Shown piece after piece: positions 7,642 to 16,595 of a DNA stretch of 64,000 bases. Source of the DNA: Arthrobacter hankyongi (lineage in GTDB: Bacteria; Actinomycetota; Actinomycetes; Actinomycetales; Micrococcaceae); contig NZ_JAKLTQ010000001.1 in the NCBI RefSeq assembly GCF_022012395.1, positions 496,001 to 560,000 on the forward strand. The letters run 5' to 3'. The translations under genes were made by a program, and so were the position numbers. A model generated the notes under the pieces. That model was not told where the DNA came from and made no database searches. It worked only from the letters and a program-made list of their open reading frames with translations. The number at the start of each line of letters is the position of its first letter. The stretch's first letter is position 1.

Positions 7642-9357
7642 CTACATCCGGACGACGCCGCGTTCGGCGGCGTGCTGGGCGATGTCGCGGCCGGCACGGT
7701 AGCCGAAGACCAGCGCCGGGCCAATGTGCGAACCGTAGCCGGGGTAGCCGCCGCCGAAGACGGACACCGCGGCCGCCCCGACGGCGTACAGGCCGGGGAC
7801 CGCCGCACCCTCCGCAGTAATGACTTCGGAGCGTTCGTTGACGGCCAGGCCGGCGAAGGTGCCCAAGTCCCCCATCCGGATCTGCGCCGCGTAGAACGCG
7901 CCGTCGTCCAGCGGCGCCAGGTTCGGGTTGGGCTTGTGCTCCAGGTCGCCGCGGAAGTGGTTGTACAGCGTCGAACCGCGGCCGAAGGCCGGATCCTCGC
8001 CCACTTCGGCACCCTTGTTGAACTCCCGGACGGTCAGCGCCAGGATATCCGGGTCGACGCCGATCTTCCCGGCCAAATCCGCCAGCGAGTCCCCCCTGAC
8101 CAGATAGCCGGTCTTATGGAAATAGCCGCGCGGCATCGGCCAGGGCTTGGCGTAGCCGATGCCGTACTTGTGCATGGTCTTCGCGTCGGCGATCACCCAG
8201 CCGAAGGTATCCGGCTGACCGGCGTTGTGGGCGAGCATTTGGCCGCCGAAATCGTGGTAGCTCAGCGCTTCGTTGCCGAAGCGCCGGCCGCCGCGGTCCA
8301 CGGCGATCAGGCCGGGCAGCCCGATGGCGCGCAGATGCGGGAAGAGTCGTTGGGCGCCGGTGCGCAGGTATTTGAAGACGGTCACCGGCGCCCAGGAACC
8401 CACCGAGTACACGCCGTCATCGACGTAACCGCCGACCTGCCGGGCCAGGTTCACCGCGTCGCCGCCGTGGCCGATGGTCGGGGTGAAGTGGTTGTCCCCG
8501 TTCGGATCGTGCGGGAAGAACTCCTTGCGCAGCTCGATGTTGCCGGAGAATCCGCCGGCGGCCAGGATCACGCCGAGCCTGGCATGGACCATGCCGGCGT
8601 GCTCGCCGCCGAGCACCGCCCCGGTCACTGTCCCCGTGCCATCCTTCGCCAGCGACAGCACCGGAGTCGAGGTCCACAGCCGCACCCCGGCGTCCAGCGC
8701 GCTCCTGACCATCCGGGTCATCAGCGCGTTGCCGTTGGTACGCAGCACCGCGCGCTTGTACAAGACTGTGTCGAGCCAGGTGCGCAGCAGCTTCTTCGCC
8801 ACGTAGACGAAGGACTTCACCGACTGGTTGACATGGAAGAACTCATTGATGTCCGGCCCCACCTGCGGCATATAGCCGAAGACTGTGTAGGAGCTCAGGT
8901 ACGGCTGCAGCTTCAGCCGCATGTCCCCCAGCATCCGCGCGTCCGCGTCCTGCGGGATGATGGCCCGGCCGGACATCCTCGCTCCGGGCAGATCCATCTG
9001 GTAGTCCGGGGCCTTCTCCGGATAGATGAACTTCACCTCGGTCTCGTCCTCGAAGAACTCCAGCGTCTCCGGCACCGTGTCCAGGAACGCCTGCACCCCG
9101 GCCGCATTGTAGGTGTCCGGCGCCAGGTTCTCCAGGTAGGCCTCCGCTTCCTGGCGGGTATCGCCGGCGGCCGTTCCCTGCTTGTTCCCGGGCACCCAGG
9201 CCCAGCCTGCGGAAATGGCAGTGGTGCCGCCGAGATACTGCTCCTTTTCCGCCACCACCACGCTCAGGCCCTGCTTCGCCGCCTTGATCGCCGCGGCCAG
9301 GCCGGCCACCCCGGATCCGACCACCAGGACATCGCACTGAACCGGCTTGCTGCTCAT
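7642..9357 (-). CDS. FAD-binding dehydrogenase, 3-ketosteroid delta1-dehydrogenase-like
   Basis: 571 aa. The Rossmann FAD site VGSGVAGLAAAIKAAKQG with a downstream Glu starts at residue 12, followed by GGTTAISAGWAWVPGN. The C-terminus GGYPGYGSHIGPALVFGYRAG is the second FAD contact typical of the KstD/fumarate reductase flavoprotein superfamily. Members remove two hydrogens next to a keto group, as in 3-ketosteroid 1-dehydrogenation or 4-oxocyclohexanecarboxylate desaturation. The gene is divergent from the IclR regulator, with a 16-bp putative operator between them, and a second paralogue lies at 11376-13058. Two desaturases in one cluster suggest stepwise desaturation of an alicyclic ketone. 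The substrate is not determined by the sequence. Confidence 0.85.
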   Translation of the reverse strand: MSSKPVQCDVLVVGSGVAGLAAAIKAAKQGLSVVVAEKEQYLGGTTAISAGWAWVPGNKQGTAAGDTRQEAEAYLENLAPDTYNAAGVQAFLDTVPETLEFFEDETEVKFIYPEKAPDYQMDLPGARMSGRAIIPQDADARMLGDMRLKLQPYLSSYTVFGYMPQVGPDINEFFHVNQSVKSFVYVAKKLLRTWLDTVLYKRAVLRTNGNALMTRMVRSALDAGVRLWTSTPVLSLAKDGTGTVTGAVLGGEHAGMVHARLGVILAAGGFSGNIELRKEFFPHDPNGDNHFTPTIGHGGDAVNLARQVGGYVDDGVYSVGSWAPVTVFKYLRTGAQRLFPHLRAIGLPGLIAVDRGGRRFGNEALSYHDFGGQMLAHNAGQPDTFGWVIADAKTMHKYGIGYAKPWPMPRGYFHKTGYLVRGDSLADLAGKIGVDPDILALTVREFNKGAEVGEDPAFGRGSTLYNHFRGDLEHKPNPNLAPLDDGAFYAAQIRMGDLGTFAGLAVNERSEVITAEGAAVPGLYAVGAAAVSVFGGGYPGYGSHIGPALVFGYRAGRDIAQHAAERGVVRM

Positions 9358-9475
9358 CTACCGTACTCCCATCATGTGGACCAACGGCCGGCTCAAGGAG
9401 CCGCGGCCGCCGATACCACGCTGCAAACTGTGACCACCCCACAGAACCCGACGGGGCGATGTGACGTGAGCCCTA

Positions 9476-9491
9476 TTACCGATGAACGGGA
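9476..9491. promoter_or_regulatory. Putative IclR operator, copy 1
   Basis: TTACCGATGAACGGGA stands between the divergent flavoprotein and IclR genes, 47 bases before the GTG chosen for the regulator. The same 16 bases occur, inverted, at 10329-10344 at the other end of the regulator gene. A 16-base exact match is very unlikely by chance in this window. Binding by the IclR protein is inferred. Confidence 0.6.
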
Positions 9492-9537
9492 TAAGCTGAA
9501 GCAATCCGCAGTTTACCGGCACGTTTTCGGAGGCGCA

Positions 9538-10344
9538 GTGGCCAACTCCCCCTCGGGCGAGTCCGTCATCCGGCGGCTGATCAAAATCATCAGCGCCTTC
9601 GACGCCGCCCACACCTCGATGCCGGTGGCCGGCCTGGCGCGCCGCACCGGCCTGCCGGTGACCACCACCTACCGCCTCGTCGACGAAATGCTCGACGAGG
9701 GGCTGCTCGAGCGCGACAACCGCGGCCAAGTGCGCATCGGGGTGCGGATGTGGGAGCTGGTCTCGCGCAGTTCCACGATGCTGGGCCTGCGCGAGGCGGC
9801 CTTCCCGTTCTGCGAGGACGTGCACTCCGTGGTGCAGCACCACACCACGCTGGGGGTGCTGGACCAGGACGAGGTGCTGTACATCGAACGGCTCAGCGCC
9901 CGGTCCTCCGCGCTCAATATCGCCAAGATCGCCGGCCGGCTGCCCATCCATGCCTGCTCCTCCGGGCTGGTGCTGCTCGCCTACGGGCCGGCGGGGTACC
10001 AGGAGCGGATCCTGGGCGGTCCGCCTCTGACCAAGTACACGGACAACACCATCACGGATCCGGCCCAGCTGCGCCGGCATCTGGCGGAAATCCGGCAGCG
10101 CGGCTACGCGGCCATGCGCGGCATCATCGTGCCCGAATCCAGCGGCATCGCCGTTCCGGTCTTCGACGCGGAGAACAAAGCCGTGGCCGCCCTGAACGTG
10201 ATCGTCCCGGCCCACGAAGAGAACACCGCCGCCACGGTCCCGGTCCTGAAGGCCGCGGCCCGCGGCATCTCCCGGGCCCTGGGCTGGCGCGGCGAACTCA
10301 CCGGCACCGTGCACCAGACGATAAAAATTCCCGTTCATCGGTAA
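9538..10344 (+). CDS. IclR family transcriptional regulator
   Basis: 268 aa. The N-terminal winged helix (VIRRLIKIISAFDA through LARRTGLPVTTTYRLVDEML) is followed by the IclR effector domain with its conserved GxGxxxPI-type end (SSGIAVPVFDAENKAVAALNV). I chose the GTG at 9538 because GGAGG lies 4 bases before it; an in-frame GTG at 9466 would put the putative operator inside the coding region. It lies between a minus-strand flavoprotein and a plus-strand run of SDR, flavoprotein, Dabb and MFS genes, and probably controls both sides. Its last five codons coincide with the second operator copy. Confidence 0.88.
   Translation: MANSPSGESVIRRLIKIISAFDAAHTSMPVAGLARRTGLPVTTTYRLVDEMLDEGLLERDNRGQVRIGVRMWELVSRSSTMLGLREAAFPFCEDVHSVVQHHTTLGVLDQDEVLYIERLSARSSALNIAKIAGRLPIHACSSGLVLLAYGPAGYQERILGGPPLTKYTDNTITDPAQLRRHLAEIRQRGYAAMRGIIVPESSGIAVPVFDAENKAVAALNVIVPAHEENTAATVPVLKAAARGISRALGWRGELTGTVHQTIKIPVHR
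10329..10344. promoter_or_regulatory. Putative IclR operator, copy 2 (inverted)
   Basis: The exact reverse complement of the 16-base element at 9476-9491. It overlaps the 3' end and stop codon of the IclR gene and lies about 205 bases ahead of the SDR gene that opens the catabolic run, where it could act on that promoter. Confidence 0.6.
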
Positions 10345-10548
10345 CCACCCGCCCATTCCGGTGTGGCCTGCACCACGCTTGATGCAGGCGCGGACCCCTG
10401 ACGGACAGCACACCGCACCGGCCGCCGGCAGCATGCCGGATCCCTCGTGATGACAGGCCCTGTTTTGTGCTGCCCGCAGGCTGCCGCACGCGCCGCAGAG
10501 TATTGGCACCACCAACCAGCCGCATGACCGCGGCATAAGGAGCAGGAC

Positions 10549-11319
10549 ATGAACCAGACCACCCCAGGAGCGGGCCGGATGGCCGGCAAGACCGCCATCG
10601 TCACCGGCGGCCGTGGGGATCTGGGCAGCGCGACGGTGCGCCTGCTGGCCGAGCAGGGCGCCAAAGTCGCCAGCCTGGATGTGGCCGGAGCCCCGGCCGC
10701 CGTTGAACACCCCAGCGTCGCCGAGTACGACGTCGACGTCACCAGCGAAGCCAGTGTCGCCGGCACCGTCGCCTCCGTCTGCGCCGACTTGGGCACCCCG
10801 GACGTCCTGGTCAACGCCGCCGGCATCATCGGCCCGGCCGGCCCCTCGCACACCGCTGAGGAACAGGACTTCGACCTGCTCTTCAACGTCAACGTCAAGG
10901 GCGTGTGGCTGATGACCAAGCACACGGTCCCGGCCATGCTTCAGCAGCAGGCCGGCAGCATCATCAACTTCTCCTCGATCCACGGCATCACCGGCGGGAA
11001 GAACGTCCCGCTCTACCACGCCACCAAGGGCGCGGTCCGGCTGCTCACCAAGTCCGACGCCGCCGCCTACGGCGGGCACGGCATCCGGGTCAACTCCATC
11101 CATCCCGGTTCGATGAATACCCGGATGAGCCGCCGCTCGGCCGAACAATCACCCATCGGGGCCGCGGCCTACTACCAGCAACTGGTGGGCGGCAATCCGC
11201 TGCCACGCCAGGGCGAGCCGATCGAAATCGCCTATGCGGTGCTCTACCTGGCCTCCGATGAATCACGCTTCACCACCGGTGCCGAACTGGTGGTCGACGG
11301 CGGCTACACGGCCGTCTGA
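10549..11319 (+). CDS. SDR family NAD(P)-dependent oxidoreductase
   Basis: 256 aa classical short-chain dehydrogenase. The cofactor motif TGGRGDLGSA is at residue 21, NAAG at about 91, catalytic Ser in NFSSIHG and the YHATK catalytic pair near 158-162, with the usual C-terminal GAELVVDGGYTAV. AAGGAG precedes the ATG. It opens a plus-strand run with a KstD-like flavoprotein, Dabb protein, MHS transporter and a second SDR. The likely role is oxidation of a ring hydroxyl to the ketone on which the flavoproteins act, but this is inferred from context. Confidence 0.9.
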   Translation: MNQTTPGAGRMAGKTAIVTGGRGDLGSATVRLLAEQGAKVASLDVAGAPAAVEHPSVAEYDVDVTSEASVAGTVASVCADLGTPDVLVNAAGIIGPAGPSHTAEEQDFDLLFNVNVKGVWLMTKHTVPAMLQQQAGSIINFSSIHGITGGKNVPLYHATKGAVRLLTKSDAAAYGGHGIRVNSIHPGSMNTRMSRRSAEQSPIGAAAYYQQLVGGNPLPRQGEPIEIAYAVLYLASDESRFTTGAELVVDGGYTAV

Positions 11320-11375
11320 CCCCCTTCCGCCCCGGGCGCCCCGCGCCCGTCCCCCACGACAGCAAAGGAAAGACC

Positions 11376-13058
11376 ATGCAGTTCCTGAACGGGACCCCTT
11401 CGGACACCTACGACGTCGTCGTCGTCGGCTCCGGTGCCGGCGCGCTGACCGCTGCGGCCACCGCCGCCCGCGCCGGGAAGTCGGTCATTGTGCTGGAGAA
11501 GTCCGCCCTGCTCGGCGGCACCTCCGCCGTCTCCGGCGGCATGCTCTGGATCGCCGACAACCACCACGCCCGGGCCGCCGGCCTGGCCGACTCGAAGCAG
11601 GCCGCCGCCGAGTACGTCCGCGCGGTGGCCCGCGGCCGCGGGCGCGACGAACTCCTGCACGCCGCGCTGGACTACGGCGACACGATGCTGCGGTTCGCCG
11701 AGGACGAGCTTGGGGTGAAGTTCATCTTCCTGGACAACTTCCCCGACTACCGCCAGGACCTGCCCGGCGCCGTCGAGGGCGGCCGCACGGTCGAACCGCA
11801 ACTGTTCAACAGCACCGCGGCCCTGGGCGGGCTCAAACCGCACGTCCGTTCGGACGGCCGCGCTCCGTTCACCATGCAGGAATACGAAAACTGGGGCGCG
11901 TTCACCAAGTTCCCGTGGGATGAGCTGAACCAGCGCCAGACGGACGGTTTCGTGGCCAAGGGCCAGGCCCTGGTTTCCATGCTGCTGGCCGCCTGTGTCC
12001 GCGAGGGCGTCGCGCTGGCCGTGCAGGCGCGCGGCGAGCGCCTGCTGGTCGACGGCGGGCGCGTCACCGGCGTCGTGCTTGACTCCGGCGAGGCGATCGC
12101 TGCCGGCGACGGCGTGGTGCTGGCCACCGGCGGCTTCGAGTGGGACCGGAAGCTGGCCGATTCGATGCTGGCCTCCCGGCTCTACACCATGTGCTCCCCG
12201 CCCACGAACACCGGCGACGGGCTGAAGATGGCCCAGCGGATCGGTGCGCAGACCCGCGGCACCCGCGAGGCCTGGTGGGCCCCGATGTCCATCACCGGCG
12301 ACACCCGCGACGGCGAGGCCGTCGGCACGCTGCTGCGCTTCGAACGGCAGGGACCGGGTTCGATCATGGTGAACCGCCACGGCGAGCGCTTCGCGAACGA
12401 ATCGCAGAACTACAACGACCTAGCCCGTTGCCTCCAGTCCTGGGACTCGCCGAACAATCAGACGCTGAACACCCCGGCGCATGTGGTGTTCGACCACGCG
12501 TACCTGGAGCGCTACGGCATCCTCGCCCACCGCGCCGGGCTGCCGACGCCGGACTACCTGACCGAGGCGGACAGCTTGGAGGAGCTGGCGGCGAAGATCA
12601 ACGTTCCGTCCGACAAGCTCGCCGCCACCGTGGCCCGGTTCAACGAATACGCCGTCAAGGGCGAGGACCCGGACTTCGGCCGCGGGATGAGCGCGTACGA
12701 CAAATACTGGGGGGACGAGGACTGCCCGTGGCCCAACCCGTCCCTGGGGCCGCTGCAGACCGGACCGTTCTACGCCCTCGAGGTGGTCAACGGTGCCTTC
12801 GGCACCAACGGCGGCGTCGCCACGGACGGCTCCGCCCGCGTGCTGGACGTCGACGGCATCCCGGTCCCGGGCCTGTTCGCCGCCGGCAACACCACCGAAA
12901 ACGCCTACGCGGCCGGCTACCCCGGTGCCGGTGCCACGCTCGGGCCGATCATGACCATGGGCTACCTCGCCGGCCGGACGCTGGCCGGACAGGATCCGGA
13001 CTACCGACCGACGATGATCGAACCTGCCGGGACCGCCGAGACCCTGGTTGGAGCCTGA
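11376..13058 (+). CDS. FAD-binding dehydrogenase, 3-ketosteroid delta1-dehydrogenase-like (second paralogue)
   Basis: 560 aa. It has the FAD motif VVGSGAGALTAAATAARAG, then GGTSAVSGGMLWI, and a C-terminal AAGYPGAGATLGPIMTMGYLAG that matches KstD-type enzymes. It is related to, but clearly diverged from, the flavoprotein at 7642-9357, so the two probably act at different steps. The stop is followed 3 bases later by the Dabb gene. Successive desaturation of a cyclohexanone-type ring toward an aromatic product, as known for 4-oxocyclohexanecarboxylate desaturases of actinobacteria, would fit a two-flavoprotein/two-SDR cluster. Confidence 0.87.
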   Translation: MQFLNGTPSDTYDVVVVGSGAGALTAAATAARAGKSVIVLEKSALLGGTSAVSGGMLWIADNHHARAAGLADSKQAAAEYVRAVARGRGRDELLHAALDYGDTMLRFAEDELGVKFIFLDNFPDYRQDLPGAVEGGRTVEPQLFNSTAALGGLKPHVRSDGRAPFTMQEYENWGAFTKFPWDELNQRQTDGFVAKGQALVSMLLAACVREGVALAVQARGERLLVDGGRVTGVVLDSGEAIAAGDGVVLATGGFEWDRKLADSMLASRLYTMCSPPTNTGDGLKMAQRIGAQTRGTREAWWAPMSITGDTRDGEAVGTLLRFERQGPGSIMVNRHGERFANESQNYNDLARCLQSWDSPNNQTLNTPAHVVFDHAYLERYGILAHRAGLPTPDYLTEADSLEELAAKINVPSDKLAATVARFNEYAVKGEDPDFGRGMSAYDKYWGDEDCPWPNPSLGPLQTGPFYALEVVNGAFGTNGGVATDGSARVLDVDGIPVPGLFAAGNTTENAYAAGYPGAGATLGPIMTMGYLAGRTLAGQDPDYRPTMIEPAGTAETLVGA

Positions 13059-13061
13059 GCC

Positions 13062-13352
13062 ATGATCCGCCACACCGTGCTGTTCAAGTTCAAGCCAGAC
13101 TTCCCGCCCGCGGACAAGCAGACCTGGATCGAGGGCCTGGACCGGATGGCGGGCAACATTCCGGGCATGGCCAGCCTCACCCACGGCCCGGACGTGCTTG
13201 GCCAGGAACGCTCCTTCGACTATGCCATCGTGGCCGACTTCGAGCGGGTCGAGGACATTGCCGTTTACAACACCCACCCGCTGCACGAGCCACTGAAGGC
13301 GTACTCGTTCCCCAACAGCGAGCAGATCCTCGCGGTGGACTTCGAGCTGTAA
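13062..13352 (+). CDS. Dabb family protein (stress-responsive A/B barrel)
   Basis: 96 aa ferredoxin-like barrel. It starts IRHTVLFKFKPD, the canonical first strand of Dabb proteins, and has SFDYAIVADFERVEDIAVYNTHPLHE in the middle. Dabb proteins are dimeric and in some catabolic and polyketide clusters act as cyclases or product-stabilising proteins; many have no known reaction. It sits between the second flavoprotein (3-base gap) and the MFS transporter (12 bases), so it is part of the same transcript. An accessory role with a reactive ring intermediate is possible but unproven. Confidence 0.85.
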   Translation: MIRHTVLFKFKPDFPPADKQTWIEGLDRMAGNIPGMASLTHGPDVLGQERSFDYAIVADFERVEDIAVYNTHPLHEPLKAYSFPNSEQILAVDFEL

Positions 13353-13364
13353 AGGAGCATCATC

Positions 13365-14744
13365 ATGGAAACCACCTCCCACGGCGCCGTTGCCGTGCGC
13401 AAGACCCCCGGCAAGGCCGCCCTGGCCTCGTTCCTGGGCAGCACCCTCGAGTACTACGACTTCTTCATCTACGGCACGGCCGCGGCCCTGGTCTTCCCCG
13501 CCCTGTTCTTCCCCTCCGACAACCACGCGGTGGGCCTGATCGGCGCCTTCGCCACCTTCGGAGTGGCCTACATTGCCCGTCCGGTCGGCGGCCTGGTGAT
13601 GGGCCACTTCGGCGACAGGCTGGGCCGGAAGAAAATCCTGCTGATCACCTTGGGAGTGATGGGCGCGGCCTCGCTGGGCATCGGCCTGCTGCCCACCTAT
13701 GGACAGATCGGCATCTGGGCACCGGTCCTGCTCGTGGCGGCACGGCTGGCCCAGGGCTTCTCGGCCGGCGGCGAGTCGGCCGGTGCCTCCACGCTGACCC
13801 TGGAGCACTCGCCCGAGGGCCGGCGCGGCTTCTTCACCAGCTTCGTGATGACCGGCTATGCCTCCGGCATGGTGCTGGCCACTCTGGTCTTCATCCCCAT
13901 CTCCGCCCTGCCCGAAGACCAGCTGCTGACCTGGGGCTGGCGTGTTCCGTTCTGGTGCTCGATCGCGGTGCTGGCGGTCGCCTACTGGGTGCGGACGCAC
14001 CTGGATGAGACTCCGGTCTTCGAAGAGGCCCAGGAACACCACGAGGTCCAGCAACTGCCGCTGAAGGACGTGCTGAAGTACCAGGCCCCCGATGTCCTGC
14101 GCGTGATCGGGATGTCCATCATGTCCGTGATGCAGACCATCTTCACCGTTTTCGGACTCTCCTACGCCACCGGCACCGCCGGCTTCGAGCGGCCGCAGAT
14201 CCTCACGGTCAACGCGGTGGCCATCGGCTTGTCAATGCTCGTCATGCCGCTGACCGCGGCGCTCTCGGACCGGATCGGCCGCCGGCCGCTGCTGATCACC
14301 GCGGCGGCAGGCTGCTCGGCCACCATCTTCCTGTACTTCTGGACGTTGTCCAGCGGGAACCTGGGGCTGGTCTTCGCGGCGGCATTCCTGAATATGACCC
14401 TGCTGTACTCCTGCTTCAACGGGATCTGGCCGTCCTTTTTCGCCGAACAGTTCGCCGCCCCGGTCCGTTACTCGGGCATGGCACTGGGCAACCAGCTGGG
14501 CCTGCTGCTGGCCGGCTTCGGACCGCTGATCGGCGGCCTGCTGCTCACCGAGGGCACCAACGGCTGGGTGCCGGTGGCCGTCTTCGGCACGGCGTGCATG
14601 GTCATCGCGGGCATCGCCGCGTTCTCCTCGCGGGAAACAGCCTCGACGCCGATCGACGAGCTTGGCGAACCCTACCTTCGGGCCATGGAACGCAGGCGGA
14701 CCGCTGCTGCCGCGCCGGACAGCCGCGCCGCGGCCCGCCCCTGA
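13365..14744 (+). CDS. MFS transporter, metabolite:H+ symporter type
   Basis: 459 aa with 12 predicted helices. The MHS signature LGSTLEYYDFFIYGTAAALVFP opens the first helix, followed by GHFGDRLGRKKILL between helices 2 and 3 and RLAQGFSAGGESAGA in helix 4. Family members import shikimate, alpha-ketoglutarate, and aromatic or alicyclic acids. AAAGGAG precedes the ATG. The position inside the flavoprotein/SDR cluster suggests that it imports the cluster's growth substrate, probably an organic acid. Confidence 0.9.
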   Translation: METTSHGAVAVRKTPGKAALASFLGSTLEYYDFFIYGTAAALVFPALFFPSDNHAVGLIGAFATFGVAYIARPVGGLVMGHFGDRLGRKKILLITLGVMGAASLGIGLLPTYGQIGIWAPVLLVAARLAQGFSAGGESAGASTLTLEHSPEGRRGFFTSFVMTGYASGMVLATLVFIPISALPEDQLLTWGWRVPFWCSIAVLAVAYWVRTHLDETPVFEEAQEHHEVQQLPLKDVLKYQAPDVLRVIGMSIMSVMQTIFTVFGLSYATGTAGFERPQILTVNAVAIGLSMLVMPLTAALSDRIGRRPLLITAAAGCSATIFLYFWTLSSGNLGLVFAAAFLNMTLLYSCFNGIWPSFFAEQFAAPVRYSGMALGNQLGLLLAGFGPLIGGLLLTEGTNGWVPVAVFGTACMVIAGIAAFSSRETASTPIDELGEPYLRAMERRRTAAAAPDSRAAARP

Positions 14745-14764
14745 CTGTACCGCGCCAGGCCAAC

Positions 14765-14803
14765 GGCGGCGGGCGGGCCCCTTTCCGGGGCCGCCCGCCG
14801 CCG
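14765..14803 (+). terminator. Hairpin between MFS and SDR genes
   Basis: A GC-rich inverted repeat (arms about 14765-14781 and 14787-14803, with a one-base bulge and a TTTCC loop) follows the MFS stop. It is not followed by a T run. It may terminate or reduce transcription into the second SDR gene. Confidence 0.55.
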
Positions 14804-14840
14804 CAACCAAAAATTCAAGACACACGAAGGGACGGAAACC

Positions 14841-15596
14841 ATGCCTGCAGGACAGCTGCTCGAGGGCAGGGTCACCGTCATCACGGGGGCTGGATCCGGC
14901 ATCGGCGAGGCAGTCGCCGGCACCATGGCGGCCGAGGGAGCCGCCGTCGTGATGGGCGACGTGGACCCGCGCGCCGGCGCAGTGGCGCAGCGGATTAACG
15001 ACGGCGGCGGACGGGCGCTCTACCTTCGCACCGACGTCACCGACGAAACCTCCGTCGAAGCCCTGATGCGTACCGCCGTCGAACGCTTCGGGAGCCTGGA
15101 CATCCTGGTGGCCAACGCAGGCATCCCCGAGGTGAAGGCTCCCGTGCACGAACTGGACCTGGCCCGGTGGCAGCGGGTGCTGGATATCAACCTGACCGGC
15201 GTGGCCCTGTGCAACAAGTTCGCGGCCGCCTACATGGTCCGAGCCGGCTCCGGGTCCGTGATCAACATGGCCTCGATCCTGGCCCATGTGGGTCAGGCCA
15301 ACAGCACCGCCTACTCCGCCGCCAAAGCCGGGGTGGTCAACTTCACCCGCTCCGCCGCGCTGACCTATGCACGGCAGGGCATCCGCTTCAACGCCGTCTC
15401 CCCCGGCTACGTGGACACTCCCCTGCTGGCCGAGCTGCCAGCGGAAACCCGCGCGCAGATGCTCGCACGGCAGCCGATCGGCAGGCTCGCCCGGGCGCAG
15501 GAAATCGCCGATGTGGTGGTGTTCCTGGCCAGCGACAAGGCCTCGATCATCACCGGTGCCTGCATCAATGCCGACGGCGGGTATACGGCGATCTGA
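14841..15596 (+). CDS. SDR family NAD(P)-dependent oxidoreductase (second of the cluster)
   Basis: 251 aa classical SDR with TGAGSGIGEAVAG at residue 14, NAG in LVANAGIPE, Ser in NMASILAH, the YSAAK catalytic pair and C-terminal INADGGYTAI. GAAGGGACGG precedes the ATG. The ending resembles that of the SDR at 10549 (GGYTA), but the internal sequence differs. It closes the plus-strand catabolic run, separated from the MFS gene by a hairpin, and converges on the DUF3237 gene 7 bases away. Probably it oxidises a hydroxylated intermediate of the same pathway. Confidence 0.88.
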   Translation: MPAGQLLEGRVTVITGAGSGIGEAVAGTMAAEGAAVVMGDVDPRAGAVAQRINDGGGRALYLRTDVTDETSVEALMRTAVERFGSLDILVANAGIPEVKAPVHELDLARWQRVLDINLTGVALCNKFAAAYMVRAGSGSVINMASILAHVGQANSTAYSAAKAGVVNFTRSAALTYARQGIRFNAVSPGYVDTPLLAELPAETRAQMLARQPIGRLARAQEIADVVVFLASDKASIITGACINADGGYTAI

Positions 15597-15603
15597 ACCG
15601 GCG

Positions 15604-16068
15604 TCAGTTGACCACGAAAACGTTGACCACCACGCTGCCCGGATGCCGCTCGCCGGTGCCGACCAGGATCTTTGAATTCAGCCATTCCCACTTGCCCGAG
15701 GCCGTGAACTTCGGCGCGCAGCGGAAGTAGATCCTCGCCGGGTCCACGCTCTCGCCCCGGACCAGGCGCTCGATGTCTTCGGCGGACCCGGAGCGCAGGC
15801 CGTAGTTCTCCACGTAGATCCGCTCGCCGCCGTCGGTTTCGATGGCGTACTTCGCCTCCAGCTCGGTCAGCGTATCGCTCTTGAGCAGCTGGAAGTCCGC
15901 CCCGTGCGGCAGGATCTTGCCCTTCAGTCCCGGCCCGTCCACGGTGCCGCCCAGGATCGGGATGATCCGCCGGTAGCCGGACGGAGTGGGGCCGATATCG
16001 GCCGGGGTGCCGACCAGGACCGTGAGCGTTGCGAGGTAGTCCAGCTGCGGAGTGATCATGACCCCCAT
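15604..16068 (-). CDS. DUF3237 (UPF0311) family protein
   Basis: 154 aa. The pattern from TPSGYRRIIPILGGTVDGPGLKG through PHGADFQLLKSDTLTELEAKYAIETDGGERIYVENYG is diagnostic of DUF3237, a beta-barrel family found near catabolic genes and of no established reaction. The start is either the ATG at 16068 or that at 16059. It converges on the second SDR and probably follows the gene at 16070-16594 in one transcript, with which it is nearly contiguous. Confidence 0.8.
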   Translation of the reverse strand: MGVMITPQLDYLATLTVLVGTPADIGPTPSGYRRIIPILGGTVDGPGLKGKILPHGADFQLLKSDTLTELEAKYAIETDGGERIYVENYGLRSGSAEDIERLVRGESVDPARIYFRCAPKFTASGKWEWLNSKILVGTGERHPGSVVVNVFVVN

Positions 16069-16069
16069 C

Positions 16070-16594
16070 TTAGGCTCGCCGGGGCCGCAGCTGGCCGGCG
16101 AGGATGATCCGCCCCCGGTGGAGGATCTCCCTGACAGCGTCCTTTTCCGCATCGTTGAAGGCCGGCCGGAACTGTGTCCCCGCAGGCGTGATGCTGTCCA
16201 GGTTGTTGCCGAAGAAGAGCTTGTCGTAGCAGGTCCGGGCGATTGCGCTGCGGTCATCGAGCGAGCAGTCCACGCTGCGGGCGACGTCATCGTACAGGTT
16301 CCAGGCATTGAGCAGCCGGGTGCAGATTTCCTCGGACGGCGGCAGCTCCAGCAGGTCCTCGAGCCCGTCCAGCTCCCAGAGATCATCGTCGTCGTCTTCA
16401 AGGCTGATACCGAGGCGGAGACCCAAAGCCTGAAGTTCGGCAGCAGTACCGGCCGACGCCACCGTGCCCTGTTCGACAACGACCGCGTCCTTCTGATCGA
16501 CCGGACCCTCGCCGTCGCCGATCTGCCAGACCAGTGCCAGCCGCCGGCCTTGGAAGCGGATCCACAGGGGGTAGTAAACCATCACCCCTGACAC
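16070..16594 (-). CDS. Acidic hypothetical protein coupled to the P-II gene
   Basis: Up to 174 aa from the GTG at 16594, or 170 aa from the ATG at 16582. A run of Asp residues (EDDDDDLWELDGLEDLLEL) in the middle is followed by an alpha-helical C-terminal half ending with basic residues. It has no signal or membrane segment and I recognise no characterised family. The start lies immediately behind the stop of the P-II gene, so translation is probably coupled; such pairing makes a P-II partner role worth testing but does not show it. Confidence 0.65.
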   Translation of the reverse strand: MSGVMVYYPLWIRFQGRRLALVWQIGDGEGPVDQKDAVVVEQGTVASAGTAAELQALGLRLGISLEDDDDDLWELDGLEDLLELPPSEEICTRLLNAWNLYDDVARSVDCSLDDRSAIARTCYDKLFFGNNLDSITPAGTQFRPAFNDAEKDAVREILHRGRIILAGQLRPRRA

Positions 16595-16595
16595 T

